Shown: piece after piece, positions 8,744-17,843 of the stretch
How the letters are laid out: every line of letters begins with the position of its first letter
How positions within the stretch are numbered: position 1 is the stretch's first letter
Origin: Pseudomonas nitroreducens TX1
GTDB taxonomy: Bacteria > Pseudomonadota > Gammaproteobacteria > Pseudomonadales > Pseudomonadaceae
DNA: 64,000 bases
Reading direction: 5' to 3'
Assembly: GCF_000313755.1 (NCBI RefSeq)
Contig: NZ_AMZB01000138.1
Coordinates: forward strand, 124,001 to 188,000
Notes under the pieces: generated by a model
Database searches by the model: none
Seen by the model: only the letters and a program-made list of their open reading frames with translations
What the model was told of the DNA's origin: nothing
Translations under genes and position numbers: made by a program

Positions 8744-10057
8744 ATGACCAGCGCTACCCTCGAAGCCGCACAACCGGCCGAACAAACCAACTCCACCACC
8801 CGCGTCGCGGTGGCCAGCTTCATCGGCACCGCCATCGAGTTCTACGACTTCTACGTCTACGCCACCGCCGCCGCGCTGGTGATCGGCCCGGTGTTCTTCC
8901 CGCAGACCTCCGGCACCGCCCAGGCGCTCAGCGCCTTCATCACCTTCGGCATCGCCTTCCTTGCCCGCCCGCTGGGCTCTGCGCTGTTCGGCCACTTCGG
9001 CGACCGCATCGGGCGCAAATCGACCCTGGTGGCCTCGCTGCTGCTGATGGGCATTTCCACCACCCTGATCGGCCTGCTGCCGGGCTATGACAGCATTGGC
9101 GCCTGGGCGCCGATCCTGCTCTGCGTGCTGCGCTTCGGCCAGGGCCTTGGGCTGGGTGGCGAATGGGGCGGCGCGGCGCTGCTGGCCACGGAGAACGCGC
9201 CCAAGGGCCGCCGCGCCTGGTTCGGCATGTTCCCGCAGATGGGCCCGTCGATCGGTTTCCTCGCTGCCAACGGTCTGTTCCTCTGCCTCGCCATGCTGCT
9301 CAGCGAAGAACAGTTCCGCGCCTGGGGCTGGCGCATCCCGTTCGTGCTCAGCGCGGTGCTGGTCATCGTCGGCCTGTACGTCCGCCTCAAACTGGTGGAA
9401 ACCCCGGTGTTCGCCAAGGCCATGGAGCGCCACGAGCGTTCCAGCCTGCCGATCGCCGAGCTGTTCTCGAAACACTGGAGGCCGACTGTGCTGGGCGCCC
9501 TCGCGATGGTGGTGTGCTACGCCCTCTTCTATATCTCCACGGTGTTCTCCCTGAGCTATGGCGTCAGCACCCTGGGCTACAGCCGCGAGGATTTCCTCGG
9601 CCTGCTGTGCATCGCTGTGCTCTTCATGGCCGCTGCCACGCCGGTCTCCGCCTGGCTGAGCGACCGTTTCGGGCGCAAGCCGGTTCTGATCGTCGGTACC
9701 CTCGCCGCCATCGCCTCGGGTTTCGCCATGGAGCCGCTGCTGAGCCAGGGCTCGTCGGTGGAAGTGGCGGTGTTCCTGTCGCTGGAACTGTTCCTCATGG
9801 GCGTGACCTTCGCGCCCATGGGCGCCTTGCTGCCGGAACTCTTCCCCACCCACGTGCGCTACACCGGCGCTTCGGCGGCTTACAACCTGGGCGGCATCCT
9901 CGGCGCCTCGGTGGCACCGTACATCGCGCAAAAGCTGGTGGGCATGGGCGGCCTGAGCTGGGTAGGCGGCTATGTCTCGGTCGCAGCTGCGCTCAGCCTG
10001 CTGGCAGTGCTGTGCCTGCGCGAGACCCGCGAGGCAGATCTGAACGACATCCGCTGA
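8744..10057 (+). CDS. MFS transporter, metabolite:H+ symporter (MHS) type
   Basis: The 437-residue protein has twelve predicted helices. MHS-subfamily marks include TAIEFYDFYVYATAAALVIG near the start, the loop FGDRIGRKSTL between helices 2 and 3, QGLGLGGEWGGAALLATENAP, and SDRFGRKPVLI in the second half. Such carriers (ShiA, ProP, KgtP) import organic acids, betaines or similar solutes with protons. The substrate is unknown. ATG 8744 was chosen because the longer in-frame start adds a proline/arginine-rich stretch with no transporter character. The 286 bases before it hold a TATAAT at 8475-8480 but no good -35 at normal spacing (TTGCCT is 19 bases away). Confidence 0.92.
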   Translation: MTSATLEAAQPAEQTNSTTRVAVASFIGTAIEFYDFYVYATAAALVIGPVFFPQTSGTAQALSAFITFGIAFLARPLGSALFGHFGDRIGRKSTLVASLLLMGISTTLIGLLPGYDSIGAWAPILLCVLRFGQGLGLGGEWGGAALLATENAPKGRRAWFGMFPQMGPSIGFLAANGLFLCLAMLLSEEQFRAWGWRIPFVLSAVLVIVGLYVRLKLVETPVFAKAMERHERSSLPIAELFSKHWRPTVLGALAMVVCYALFYISTVFSLSYGVSTLGYSREDFLGLLCIAVLFMAAATPVSAWLSDRFGRKPVLIVGTLAAIASGFAMEPLLSQGSSVEVAVFLSLELFLMGVTFAPMGALLPELFPTHVRYTGASAAYNLGGILGASVAPYIAQKLVGMGGLSWVGGYVSVAAALSLLAVLCLRETREADLNDIR

Positions 10058-10070
10058 CGTCGAAACCAGC

Positions 10071-10148
10071 AGGAGCGAGCTTGCTCGCGAACCCGCCTCT
10101 CGCCGGGGCTGGCGGTGCAATGCGTTCGCGAGCAAGCTCGCTCCTACA
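10071..10148. repeat. REP pair (BIME)
   Basis: Bases 10071-10092 and 10124-10148 are inverted copies of the same REP unit seen at 1974-2052. The left copy lacks its first three bases. It sits between the convergent MFS and SGNH hydrolase genes, where it may stabilise or terminate transcripts. Confidence 0.88.
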
Positions 10149-10156
10149 AAAGAGGG

Positions 10157-10885
10157 TCAGCCCTGGCTGACCAGCCAGTCGGCCAGGTGCTCGCCCCAGA
10201 CCTGATAGCCCAACGCCGATGGGTGATAGCCATCGATGGCGAGGAATTGCGGCTGCATTTCCAGGCTCACACCGCAATAGCCCGCGCCCAGCGCCAGCGC
10301 CAGAGCACCGAGCTGACGATCCAGCAGCGTCGCGCGCCAACCCAGCAACTGCCGCAATAACCAGGGCAAGGCCGTGAAGTGCTGCAACGGCGGCACCGCC
10401 GTGCACACCACCCGCGCGCCACGGCGGCGGAAGTGTTCGATCAGATACGCAAGGGAGGCCAGCCAGCGCTGGCTGGAACTGAAGTGCGTGGTGTCGTTGA
10501 CGCCGAAGACCAGCGCCACAAGGTCGTAGTCCTGCTCGGCCACCAGCGGCAGCAGGCGTTGACAGGCTTGGCCGGCAGTGATGCCGTTCTCCCCTGCTGC
10601 ACGCCAGACGACGGGCCGCTGGAGACGGCCGGAAAGCGCCGAAGCCAATCGGCCAGCCAACGCAAAATCCAGGCAGGACGCGCCCACGCCGGCAACGGTG
10701 GACTCACCCAGCAACAACACACGGAAGGGTTCGCCGGCACGCTCTGCGCCCGCGACGCCTTCGCTGACACCCGCAGCGGGTGCCAGGCGCAAGGCCGTGC
10801 GTCGTGTACGCAGGGCCATGGGCAGGGCAAGCGGCAGCAGCGGCACCGCCGCCGCCCACCACATCAGCCCCGCCCAGCGGCTCAC
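10157..10885 (-). CDS. SGNH/GDSL-family hydrolase
   Basis: The protein is about 242 residues. A hydrophobic N-terminal segment ([18 protein letters not shown]) suggests membrane anchoring or export. The SGNH blocks follow: [12 protein letters not shown] (catalytic Ser in GES), the GVNDTTHF block with the oxyanion Asn, and [11 protein letters not shown] carrying the catalytic Asp-His pair. It is an esterase or lipase-like hydrolase of unknown substrate. I favour the GTG at 10885, which overlaps the purT stop as GTGA. The ATG at 10864 is the alternative and would leave the hydrophobic segment at the very N-terminus. Confidence 0.85.
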   Translation of the reverse strand: MSRWAGLMWWAAAVPLLPLALPMALRTRRTALRLAPAAGVSEGVAGAERAGEPFRVLLLGESTVAGVGASCLDFALAGRLASALSGRLQRPVVWRAAGENGITAGQACQRLLPLVAEQDYDLVALVFGVNDTTHFSSSQRWLASLAYLIEHFRRRGARVVCTAVPPLQHFTALPWLLRQLLGWRATLLDRQLGALALALGAGYCGVSLEMQPQFLAIDGYHPSALGYQVWGEHLADWLVSQG

Positions 10886-12063
10886 AGCTCGACGTTGACC
10901 GCCTGGGCCGAACGGGTGGCCTTGGCGCGGGCTGCGTCGATCGACTCGTCGCGCGCCAGAGCCACGCCCATGCGGCGCTGGCCGTCCACTTCCGGCTTGC
11001 CGAACAGGCGCAGCGCGGTATCCGGCTCGCTCAGGGCGGCGCCGAGGTTGCTGAAGGACACCTGCTGCGACGTGCCTTCCACCAGGATCACCGCCGAGGC
11101 CGAGTCGCCCAGTTGGCGGATCACCGGGATCGGCAGGCCGAGGATGGCGCGGGCGTGCAGGGCGAACTCGGAGAGGTCCTGGGATATCAGGGTCACCAGG
11201 CCGGTGTCGTGGGGACGCGGCGAGACTTCGCTGAACCACACTTGATCGCCCTTCACGAACAGCTCCACGCCGAACAGGCCACGGCCGCCCAGCGCTTCGG
11301 TGACGGCCCTGGCCACGCGCTCGGACTCAGCCAGCGCCTTCGGGCTCATGGCCTGGGGCTGCCAGGATTCGTGGTAGTCGCCTTTCACCTGGCGGTGGCC
11401 GATGGGCGCGCAGAAGGTGGTGCCGCCGATATGTCGCACGGTGAGCAGGGTGATCTCGTAGTCGAAGTCGATGAAGCCTTCGACGATGACCCGGCCCTTG
11501 CCGGCGCGGCCGCCTTCCTGGGCGTAATCCCAGGCGGTCTTCAGGTCGGCGTCGGACTTGAGCACGCTCTGGCCCTTGCCCGAAGAGCTCATGATCGGCT
11601 TGACCACGCACGGGTAGCCTACGGCGGCGACGCCAGCGGCGTAGTCCTCATAGGTGTCGGCGAAGTGATAGGGCGAGGTCGGCAGGCCCAGCTCTTCGGC
11701 GGCCAGGCGACGGATGCCCTCGCGATTCATGGTCAGCTGGGCGGCACGGGCTGTGGGGATGACGGTGTAGCCTTCGTTCTCCAGCTCGACCAGGGTAGCG
11801 GTAGCGATGGCTTCGATCTCCGGCACGATGTAGTGCGGTTTCTCCTGCTCGATCACTGCGCGCAGAGCGACGCCATCGAGCATGCTGATCACGTGGCTGC
11901 GATGCGCAACCTGCATGGCCGGCGCGTTCGCGTAGCGGTCCACGGCGATGACTTCGCAGCCCAGGCGCTGCAGCTCGATCGCCACTTCCTTGCCCAGCTC
12001 GCCGGAGCCACAGAGCAGTACGCGGGTCGCGCTCGGCGACAGGGGAGTTCCAATACGGGGCAT
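10882..12063 (-). CDS. purT: Formate-dependent phosphoribosylglycinamide formyltransferase
   Basis: The 393-residue ATP-grasp enzyme opens with [22 protein letters not shown] and has the PurT nucleotide loop ([19 protein letters not shown]), [17 protein letters not shown] and the metal-binding [21 protein letters not shown]. It forms formyl-GAR from GAR, formate and ATP at the third step of purine synthesis. It sits with other purine genes of the window (purL, guaA, guaB) but not in one operon. Its stop overlaps the start of the SGNH hydrolase gene. Confidence 0.97.
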   Translation of the reverse strand: MPRIGTPLSPSATRVLLCGSGELGKEVAIELQRLGCEVIAVDRYANAPAMQVAHRSHVISMLDGVALRAVIEQEKPHYIVPEIEAIATATLVELENEGYTVIPTARAAQLTMNREGIRRLAAEELGLPTSPYHFADTYEDYAAGVAAVGYPCVVKPIMSSSGKGQSVLKSDADLKTAWDYAQEGGRAGKGRVIVEGFIDFDYEITLLTVRHIGGTTFCAPIGHRQVKGDYHESWQPQAMSPKALAESERVARAVTEALGGRGLFGVELFVKGDQVWFSEVSPRPHDTGLVTLISQDLSEFALHARAILGLPIPVIRQLGDSASAVILVEGTSQQVSFSNLGAALSEPDTALRLFGKPEVDGQRRMGVALARDESIDAARAKATRSAQAVNVEL

Positions 12064-12108
12064 TGCGGGAAACCTCGGGAAGGGAGAGTTCGAAACGGGA
12101 AAGCGGGC

Positions 12109-12297
12109 TCAGGCCAGTACGCCTTGCTCGCGGGCGCGCTGCTCGCAACGCAGGAGCACCTCGCGGCGCTCGGCGTTGTCCATGAGGCCCCAACGAGTGA
12201 TTTCGGCTGCGCTGCGCTGGCAGCCCAGGCAGATGTCGGCATCGTCGAGCGCACAGACATGCACGCAGGGCGAGGCGACGGGACGTTCTTCAGTCAT
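12109..12297 (-). CDS. DUF1289 small cysteine protein
   Basis: The 62-residue protein fits the DUF1289 pattern: [40 protein letters not shown], with four cysteines in C-x3-C-x7-C-x2-C spacing suited to a zinc or Fe-S site. The function of the family is not established. The ATG at 12297 overlaps the end of the carbonic anhydrase gene by eight bases, so the two are probably translationally coupled. Confidence 0.88.
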   Translation of the reverse strand: MTEERPVASPCVHVCALDDADICLGCQRSAAEITRWGLMDNAERREVLLRCEQRAREQGVLA

Positions 12298-12817
12298 CTT
12301 CCTGCTCGACCAGATCGCGGGCATAACGCTGGGCGTTATGCACATAGTGGGCGGCGCTGGCTTCGAGCATCTTCTTCTGCGGCTCGGTCAGCTCGCGCAC
12401 CACCTTGCCAGGGGAACCCATGACCAGCGAACCATCGGGGATATCCTTGCCCTCGGGGATCAGTGCGTTGGCGCCGATGATGCAGTACTTGCCGATCTTC
12501 GCGCCGTTGAGGATCACCGCGTTGATGCCGACGAGGCTGTAGTCGCCCACCTGGCAGCCATGCAGCATGGCGTTGTGGCCGATGGTCACGCCCTTGCCCA
12601 GCGTCAGCGGGAAGCCCATATCGGTGTGCATCACGGTGCCGTCCTGCACGTTGCTGTGCTCGCCAATGTGGATCAGCTCGTTGTCGCCGCGCAGCACGGC
12701 GTTGAACCACACGCTGGCGCCGGCTTCGAGGCGCACCTTGCCGACCACCGTGGCGTTGGGGGCGATCCAGCTCTCCGGATGGGTTTCGACTCGGGACGAG
12801 CCCAGGCGGTACTTCAT
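12290..12817 (-). CDS. Gamma-carbonic anhydrase-like hexapeptide-repeat protein
   Basis: The 175-residue protein consists of left-handed beta-helix hexapeptide repeats ([26 protein letters not shown] and onward) with the metal-ligand histidines of the gamma-CA family in [11 protein letters not shown] and [16 protein letters not shown]. It ends in a helix ([26 protein letters not shown]) that packs on the trimer. It resembles YrdA/PaaY. Carbonic anhydrase activity is possible but not assured in this subgroup. Neighbours are DUF1289 downstream and a Nudix hydrolase upstream, all minus strand. Confidence 0.92.
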   Translation of the reverse strand: MKYRLGSSRVETHPESWIAPNATVVGKVRLEAGASVWFNAVLRGDNELIHIGEHSNVQDGTVMHTDMGFPLTLGKGVTIGHNAMLHGCQVGDYSLVGINAVILNGAKIGKYCIIGANALIPEGKDIPDGSLVMGSPGKVVRELTEPQKKMLEASAAHYVHNAQRYARDLVEQEDD

Positions 12818-12858
12818 GGGTTTCTCCTCAGGCGGGGGCCACTCTTTATTATCGGGTC

Positions 12859-13455
12859 TCAGCTCAGCTTGATGAACTTCGACGGCGGCTGGTGCAGGTC
12901 GATGCGGGCGTCGTACAGCAGGTTCAGCAGCTCGACCAGCATGATCGCGGACAGGCCCCAGATCTTGTAGCCCTCGAACAGGTAGCTCGGGACGTACCAG
13001 CTGCGGCCGAAATAATCGATACGGTGGGTGGTTTCCCGCGGGTCGCCACGGAAGAATTCCAGCGGCACCTTGAACACGGCGTCGATCTCGCCGTCGTTGG
13101 GGCGGTACTCCACGAAATCGGGGACGAAGCCGACGAACGGCTTGACCAGTATGCCGTGCCGTGAAACCAGGGTGCTCAGCGGCCCGACGACTTCCACCAG
13201 GCCAGGCGGCAGGGCAATCTCCTCCTGGGCCTCGCGCAGGGCGGTATGGATCAGGTCAACGTCTTCCGGGTCGCGGCGCCCGCCGGGGAAGGCGACTTCG
13301 CCGCTATGGGTCGAGAGCCCGGTCGCGCGCAGGGTGAGCACGAGCTCTTCCTGGGGAGTGATGGGGAGCAGGACCGCCGCTTCCGGGAAGCTGTGGTCCG
13401 TTTCAAGGTCGCTTGGCGTATGCGTCTGTATGCGTTGGCGCAGCTGGTCCAGCAT
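12859..13455 (-). CDS. Nudix hydrolase, CoA pyrophosphatase (NudL/YeaB type)
   Basis: The 198-residue protein has the CoA-pyrophosphatase pre-motif ([18 protein letters not shown], about residues 43-59) directly followed by the Nudix box ([23 protein letters not shown]), with the REAQEE metal-binding core. It should split CoA or dephospho-CoA to phosphopantetheine and 3',5'-ADP (or 5'-AMP). Of two ATGs nine bases apart I chose 13455, because an AGGA sits about seven bases upstream of it. The gene is divergent from the next Nudix gene, with a perfect palindrome between them. Confidence 0.88.
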   Translation of the reverse strand: MLDQLRQRIQTHTPSDLETDHSFPEAAVLLPITPQEELVLTLRATGLSTHSGEVAFPGGRRDPEDVDLIHTALREAQEEIALPPGLVEVVGPLSTLVSRHGILVKPFVGFVPDFVEYRPNDGEIDAVFKVPLEFFRGDPRETTHRIDYFGRSWYVPSYLFEGYKIWGLSAIMLVELLNLLYDARIDLHQPPSKFIKLS

Positions 13456-13476
13456 GCCGAACATCCTGCGGGGGCC

Positions 13477-13497
13477 GATTCTTCTAATTGAAGAATC
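13477..13497. promoter_or_regulatory. Operator-like palindrome between divergent Nudix genes
   Basis: Arms GATTCTTC and GAAGAATC are perfect inverted repeats around TAATT, 22 bases upstream of the minus-strand Nudix start and 94 bases upstream of the plus-strand one. There is no T run, so a dimeric regulator site is more likely than a terminator. The regulator is unknown. Confidence 0.4.
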
Positions 13498-13590
13498 ATG
13501 GCACGAAAGACGCCCCTGCCCAACCCCCGCCCCTTGCTGGGCGCCTTGCGCAGCGCGCAAGATTGCTCCATTGAATAACAAGGAAGCGGC

Positions 13591-14142
13591 ATGAAATTCT
13601 GCAGCCAGTGCGGCGCCGGCGTGAACCTGCGTATCCCCAGCGGCGACAACCGTCCGCGCTTCGTCTGCGACCAGTGCCAGACCGTGCATTACCAGAACCC
13701 GCGCATCGTGGCCGGCTGCCTGCCGGTCTGGGAGGGGAAAATACTCCTGTGCCGCCGTGCCATTCAGCCGCGCCAGGGTTTCTGGACGCTGCCAGCGGGC
13801 TTCATGGAAAACGGCGAGACCCTGGAACAGGCCGCCGCCCGCGAGACCCTCGAGGAAGCCAACGCCCGCGTCCATGGCCTGCAGCTCTATACGGTCTTTG
13901 ATCTGCCGCATATCAGCCAGGTTTATATCTTCTTCCGCGCCGAACTGGCCGACCCGGACTTCTTCGCCGGCGATGAAAGCCTGGAGGTGCAACTCTTCGA
14001 AGAATCCGACATTCCGTGGGACGAGCTGGCTTTCCCCACCGTGGGCCGTACCTTAGAATATTTCCTGGCGGATCGGATGGTTCAGAACTTCCCGGTACGC
14101 AATGAAGGGATTCTCCCAATGCTTGCACAGAAAAAGAACTAA
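13591..14142 (+). CDS. Nudix hydrolase with N-terminal zinc ribbon (NudC-like)
   Basis: The 183-residue protein begins with a zinc ribbon (Cys4, Cys7, Cys26, Cys29). It has a canonical Nudix box at residues 70-92: G70, E76, then R84-E85-x2-E88-E89. The arrangement recalls NADH pyrophosphatase NudC, but the protein is shorter and the downstream SQPWPFPxS selectivity motif of NudC is absent, so the substrate is open. An AGGAAG ribosome site precedes the ATG. The next gene on the same strand encodes an L,D-transpeptidase. Confidence 0.9.
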   Translation: MKFCSQCGAGVNLRIPSGDNRPRFVCDQCQTVHYQNPRIVAGCLPVWEGKILLCRRAIQPRQGFWTLPAGFMENGETLEQAAARETLEEANARVHGLQLYTVFDLPHISQVYIFFRAELADPDFFAGDESLEVQLFEESDIPWDELAFPTVGRTLEYFLADRMVQNFPVRNEGILPMLAQKKN

Positions 14143-14195
14143 TAAGCTCATATACCGCCTCTAAGGCATTAGGAACTACCGGGGAACACCACTCG

Positions 14196-14696
14196 ATGCG
14201 CTGGCTGATTGCCGTACTTTGTCTGACCTTCGCAGCGTTCTCGCATGCCAACGCGACGCCCACGCTCGACGGCCACATCGACAAGATTCTCGTGCTCAAG
14301 TCCGAGCGCAAACTGCACCTCATGAGCAACGGCAAGGTGCTCAAGAGCTACCGCGTGTCCCTGGGCAAACGCCCGCAGGGGCCGAAGCTTGCCGAGGGCG
14401 ACAACCGCACGCCGGAAGGCTTCTACTGGGTCGACTGGCGCAAGACCAGCGACAAGTACAACCTCTCCATGCACATCTCCTATCCCAACGCCCGCGACGT
14501 AGCCAAGGCACGGGAAAAGAGCCTTTCGCCCGGCGGCATGATCATGATCCACGGCACGCCGATGGATGATGAATACCCCGAGTGGTACTTCTCGACCCTG
14601 GACTGGACCAACGGCTGCATCGCCATGACCAACGCCGACATGCGCGAAGTCTGGAGCCTGGTCAAGGACGGCACGCTGATCGAAATCCGCCCCTGA
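14196..14696 (+). CDS. L,D-transpeptidase family protein (YkuD), exported
   Basis: The 166-residue protein starts with a Sec signal peptide (MRWLIAVLCLTFAAFSHANA, cleavage near residue 20). The YkuD catalytic core is HGTPMDD with His119 and the nucleophile Cys141 in WTNGCIAM. It would act in the periplasm, making 3-3 peptidoglycan cross-links or attaching lipoproteins; it has no peptidoglycan-binding domain and is a minimal single-domain member. A strong terminator follows. Confidence 0.9.
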   Translation: MRWLIAVLCLTFAAFSHANATPTLDGHIDKILVLKSERKLHLMSNGKVLKSYRVSLGKRPQGPKLAEGDNRTPEGFYWVDWRKTSDKYNLSMHISYPNARDVAKAREKSLSPGGMIMIHGTPMDDEYPEWYFSTLDWTNGCIAMTNADMREVWSLVKDGTLIEIRP

Positions 14697-14726
14697 CCAG
14701 ACCATGCTGATACCAGCATCCCGCTG

Positions 14727-14761
14727 AAACGCCGCCACGGCCCCGCCATGGCGGCGTTTTT
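14727..14761 (+). terminator. Rho-independent terminator after the L,D-transpeptidase gene
   Basis: An 11-base-pair stem, AAACGCCGCCA (14727-14737) with TGGCGGCGTTT (14749-14759), is followed by a TTTTT run. It is 30 bases after the stop codon. Confidence 0.85.
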
Positions 14762-14891
14762 CGTTGTACCGGAAAGCCGCTTCCTATCCGCTGCAAGCCT
14801 TTCTCCTAGATGACCTCCGAATCATCGCTCAGCTGTGAGCGCGACTACAGTTCGTCGGCCGACACTTGGGAACCGATCGAGTGGCGTTGAC

Positions 14892-14910
14892 GTGGTATTT
14901 AAGTGGTATT
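14892..14910 (+). promoter_or_regulatory. Tandem repeat, candidate NagR operator/promoter region
   Basis: The octamer GTGGTATT occurs at 14892-14899 and 14903-14910, an 11-base (one helical turn) spacing, 35 bases before nagR. It is the only obvious repeat in the leader of the nag operon. A separate hairpin (CGCTCA/TGAGCG, 14826-14841) lies further upstream. Autoregulation by the GntR-type NagR is a reasonable inference. Confidence 0.4.
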
Positions 14911-14944
14911 AGCGTTAATTCCACACCTCGCCAATGAGCCGACC

Positions 14945-15706
14945 ATGACCAGCCAGCCCTCCCTGATCAGTGCCGAGCAACGCCTGGAGGCCCTGCGCCC
15001 GGACGAGACACTCTCCACCCCGCTCTATCTGCAATTGGCCCGCAGCCTGGAGAGCGCGATCCACGCCGGCCACTGGCGTGCAGAGGAGGCTCTGCCCTCG
15101 GAGCGCTACCTCAGCGAACACCTCGGCCTGTCGCGGGTGACCGCCCGCAAGGCACTGGAGGTCCTGCTCGAGCAAGGTCTGGTGCATCGCATCCAGGGCT
15201 CCGGCACCTTCATCACGCCGCGCCTGGAGCAGCCGCTGTCGCGTCTCTCCAGCTTCAGCGAAATGCTCCGCCTAAAGGGCTTCACCCCCAGTTCTGCCTG
15301 GTTGGAACGCGAAATCAGCCTGCCGACCCATGAAGAGGTCATCCGCCTGGGCCTGTCACCCACCGAGAAAGTCGTGCGCATGAAGCGCCTGCGCAAGGCC
15401 GACGGCGTGGTCATGGCCATCGAGCAAAGCAGCCTGCCAGCGCGCCTGCTCGGCGACCCGTCGGCAGTCGGTGACTCGCTCTACGCCCACCTGGATGCCA
15501 TCGGCCGTCCGGTGGTGCGCGCCCTGCAGCACGTGCAGGCGGTCAACGCCACTGCCGAAGAAGCCGCGCTGGTGGGCATCAAGCCCGGCACCGCGATGCT
15601 GCTGATGACCCGTATCGGTTACCTGGAAGACAACACCGCCATCGAGCTGACCGACACCTACTGCCGCAACGACTACTACGACTTCGTCGCCGAACTGCGG
15701 CGCTGA
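14945..15706 (+). CDS. nagR: GntR/HutC-family regulator of N-acetylglucosamine genes
   Basis: The 253-residue protein has an N-terminal winged helix-turn-helix of GntR type (PLYLQLARSLESAIHAGHW, LPSERYLSEHLGLSRVTARKALEVLLEQGLVHRIQGSGTFI, about residues 28-95). A UTRA ligand-binding domain of the HutC group follows to the end. It heads the nag operon, 16 bases from nagA, so it very likely senses GlcNAc-6-P or GlcN-6-P and represses the operon. The ATG at 14945 was chosen over an upstream in-frame GTG at 14903, which overlaps the putative operator repeat. Confidence 0.9.
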   Translation: MTSQPSLISAEQRLEALRPDETLSTPLYLQLARSLESAIHAGHWRAEEALPSERYLSEHLGLSRVTARKALEVLLEQGLVHRIQGSGTFITPRLEQPLSRLSSFSEMLRLKGFTPSSAWLEREISLPTHEEVIRLGLSPTEKVVRMKRLRKADGVVMAIEQSSLPARLLGDPSAVGDSLYAHLDAIGRPVVRALQHVQAVNATAEEAALVGIKPGTAMLLMTRIGYLEDNTAIELTDTYCRNDYYDFVAELRR

Positions 15707-15722
15707 TCCGGGAAGACACCCC

Positions 15723-16829
15723 ATGCTCCAAGGCAACATCCTCACCCCCCAGGGCTGGATGGTGGGCCGCCTGCACCTGCAGGAAGGCCGCATCCAGCGC
15801 ATCGAAGGCTCCCTCGGCGACCCATCGCACAACGACCTGCCCTATCTCCTGCCCGGCTTCATCGACCTGCACGTCCACGGCGGCGGCGGCCACGACATCA
15901 TGGAAGGCGCCGGCGCCTTTGCTGTCATTGCGCGCACGCACCTGCGCTTTGGCACCACCTCGCTGCTGGCCACCACCATGACGGCGCCGCGAGAAGAGAT
16001 CAGCGTCGTGCTCGGCGCATTGGGCGACTACTGCCGGGCGCCGCGCGGCCTGGCGGCGCGCGTGCTGGGCGTGCACCTGGAAGGCCCGTTCATCAACTCC
16101 GGCAAGCTCGGCGCGCAGCCCAATTTCGCCCACGCCGCGGTGCTCGACGAAGTGGACGAATTCCTGCGCCTGGCACCGATCCGGGTCATCACTATCGCCC
16201 CGGAAATCGCCGGCCACCTGCCGCTGATCAGCGCATTGGCCGAGCGCGGCGTGCGCCTGCAGATCGGCCACACACTGGGCAGCTACGAGGACGGTGTGGC
16301 GGCCATGGAAGCCGGCGCCACCAGCTTCACCCACCTGTACAACGCGATGAGCGGGCTGCACCACCGCGAACCCGGCATGGTCGGTGCCGCATTGGCCCAC
16401 GCGCAGTTCGCCGAGCTGATCCCCGACCTGCTGCACGTGCACCCCGGCGCCATCAAGGTCGCCCTGCGCTCGATCCCGTGCCTGTACTGCGTGACCGACT
16501 CCACTGCCGCCGCCGGCATGCCCGACGGTGAATACAAGCTGGGTAGCCATACCGTCACCAAGTGCCTGGGCGGCGTGCGCCTGCCCGACGGCACATTGGC
16601 CGGCAGCACGCTGACCATGGACCAGGCGCTGCGCAACCTGGTGAAGATCGGCCTGCCTATCGCCGAGGCCTCGCAGCGTCTCTCGCAGTTCCCCGCCGAT
16701 TACCTGGGGCTGGCCGAGCGTGGTCGCCTCACACCCGGAGCCTGGGCCGACATTGTGCGCCTGGACCGTTCCCTGACCCTTGAGACCGTCTGGGTCGAAG
16801 GAGACCAGTTTGACCTCGCTGATGCTTGA
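15723..16829 (+). CDS. nagA: N-acetylglucosamine-6-phosphate deacetylase
   Basis: The 368-residue amidohydrolase has LPGFIDLHVHGGGGHD early, the metal/substrate segment LGVHLEGPFIN, TIAPE, the histidines QIGHTLGSYED and FTHLYNAMSGLHHREPG, and the catalytic Asp in CVTDSTAAAGMPDGEY. It removes acetate from GlcNAc-6-P made by the PTS. It overlaps the start of the deaminase gene, so the two are probably coupled. Confidence 0.97.
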   Translation: MLQGNILTPQGWMVGRLHLQEGRIQRIEGSLGDPSHNDLPYLLPGFIDLHVHGGGGHDIMEGAGAFAVIARTHLRFGTTSLLATTMTAPREEISVVLGALGDYCRAPRGLAARVLGVHLEGPFINSGKLGAQPNFAHAAVLDEVDEFLRLAPIRVITIAPEIAGHLPLISALAERGVRLQIGHTLGSYEDGVAAMEAGATSFTHLYNAMSGLHHREPGMVGAALAHAQFAELIPDLLHVHPGAIKVALRSIPCLYCVTDSTAAAGMPDGEYKLGSHTVTKCLGGVRLPDGTLAGSTLTMDQALRNLVKIGLPIAEASQRLSQFPADYLGLAERGRLTPGAWADIVRLDRSLTLETVWVEGDQFDLADA

Positions 16830-17832
16830 AGAAGCGTTGTCCGCCGCCGATGTGGTGGCGCGCCAGTTGACCGTTCTGGACACCCGCCTGCCAGCGCTTG
16901 GCGAACGCCTGCGCGACGTCGCGCCGCAATTGGCGATGACCGTCGCCCGCGGCAGCTCCGATCACGCCGCCAGCTATTTCGCCTACCTCACCATGCAGCA
17001 CACCGGCCTGCCGGTGGCCTCGCTACCGATGTCGGTGGTAACCCTGCGCCAGGCGCCGATGCAGGTGCACGGCCAGGTCGCCTTCGCCTTCTCCCAGTCC
17101 GGCCAGAGCCCGGATCTGGTCGACACCCTCAACCGCCTGCGCGAGCGCGGCGCGCTGACTGTCGCCCTGGTGAACGCCGAGCATTCACCGCTGGAGACTG
17201 CCGCACAGTTCACCGTACCGCTTTGCGCCGGCCCCGAACGCAGTGTCGCCGCCACCAAGAGCTTCATCGCCACCCTCAGCGCCGCCACCCGCCTGCTGGC
17301 CCACTGGCAACGCGACCAGGCCCTGCTCGAGGCAGGCGCGCGCCTCGCCGCCGATCTCCAACACGCCGCGGCGCTCGACTGGACGCCCGCTATCCACGCC
17401 CTGCGCGACTGCGAGCGACTGATGGTGATCGGTCGTGGCACTGGCTTCGCCGTCGCCCAGGAAGCCGCACTCAAATTCAAGGAAACCTCGGCGATCCAGG
17501 CCGAGGCCTTCAGCAGCGCCGAAGTCCGCCACGGTCCGATGGCCCTGGTGGACGAGCACTACCCGCTGCTCATCATCGCCCCGCGCGGCCCGGAACAGGC
17601 CGGCCTGCTGGCCCTGGCCGAGGACATGCGCCAGCGTGGCGCCCGCGTGCTGCTGGCCGCTCCAAACGACATCACCGGCCGCGACCTGCCACTGGCCACC
17701 GCCGCCCACCCAGCGCTGGACCCGATCCTGGCGATCCAGAGTTTCTACGTCATGGCCGCCGGCTTGTCCGAAGCACGCGGTATGAACCCGGACCAGCCGC
17801 GGCACCTGAGCAAGGTCACCCGCACTCACTGA
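16810..17832 (+). CDS. SIS-domain glucosamine-6-phosphate deaminase (NagB-II type)
   Basis: The 340-residue protein contains two SIS domains like the isomerase half of GlmS (ARGSSDHAASYFAYL, AFSQSGQSPDLVDTLNRLRE, GAERS-like AGPERSVAATKSFI, LMVIGRGTGFAVAQEAALKFKE, AFSSAEVRHGPMALV). It lacks the N-terminal glutaminase domain, so it should work as a deaminase (GlcN-6-P to Fru-6-P plus ammonia), the non-homologous NagB-II. I favour the TTG at 16810: AAGGAG lies six bases before it, whereas the first ATG (16822) is 18 bases away. Either start overlaps nagA. Confidence 0.88.
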   Translation: MTSLMLEEALSAADVVARQLTVLDTRLPALGERLRDVAPQLAMTVARGSSDHAASYFAYLTMQHTGLPVASLPMSVVTLRQAPMQVHGQVAFAFSQSGQSPDLVDTLNRLRERGALTVALVNAEHSPLETAAQFTVPLCAGPERSVAATKSFIATLSAATRLLAHWQRDQALLEAGARLAADLQHAAALDWTPAIHALRDCERLMVIGRGTGFAVAQEAALKFKETSAIQAEAFSSAEVRHGPMALVDEHYPLLIIAPRGPEQAGLLALAEDMRQRGARVLLAAPNDITGRDLPLATAAHPALDPILAIQSFYVMAAGLSEARGMNPDQPRHLSKVTRTH

Positions 17833-17843
17833 GCGCAGCCACC

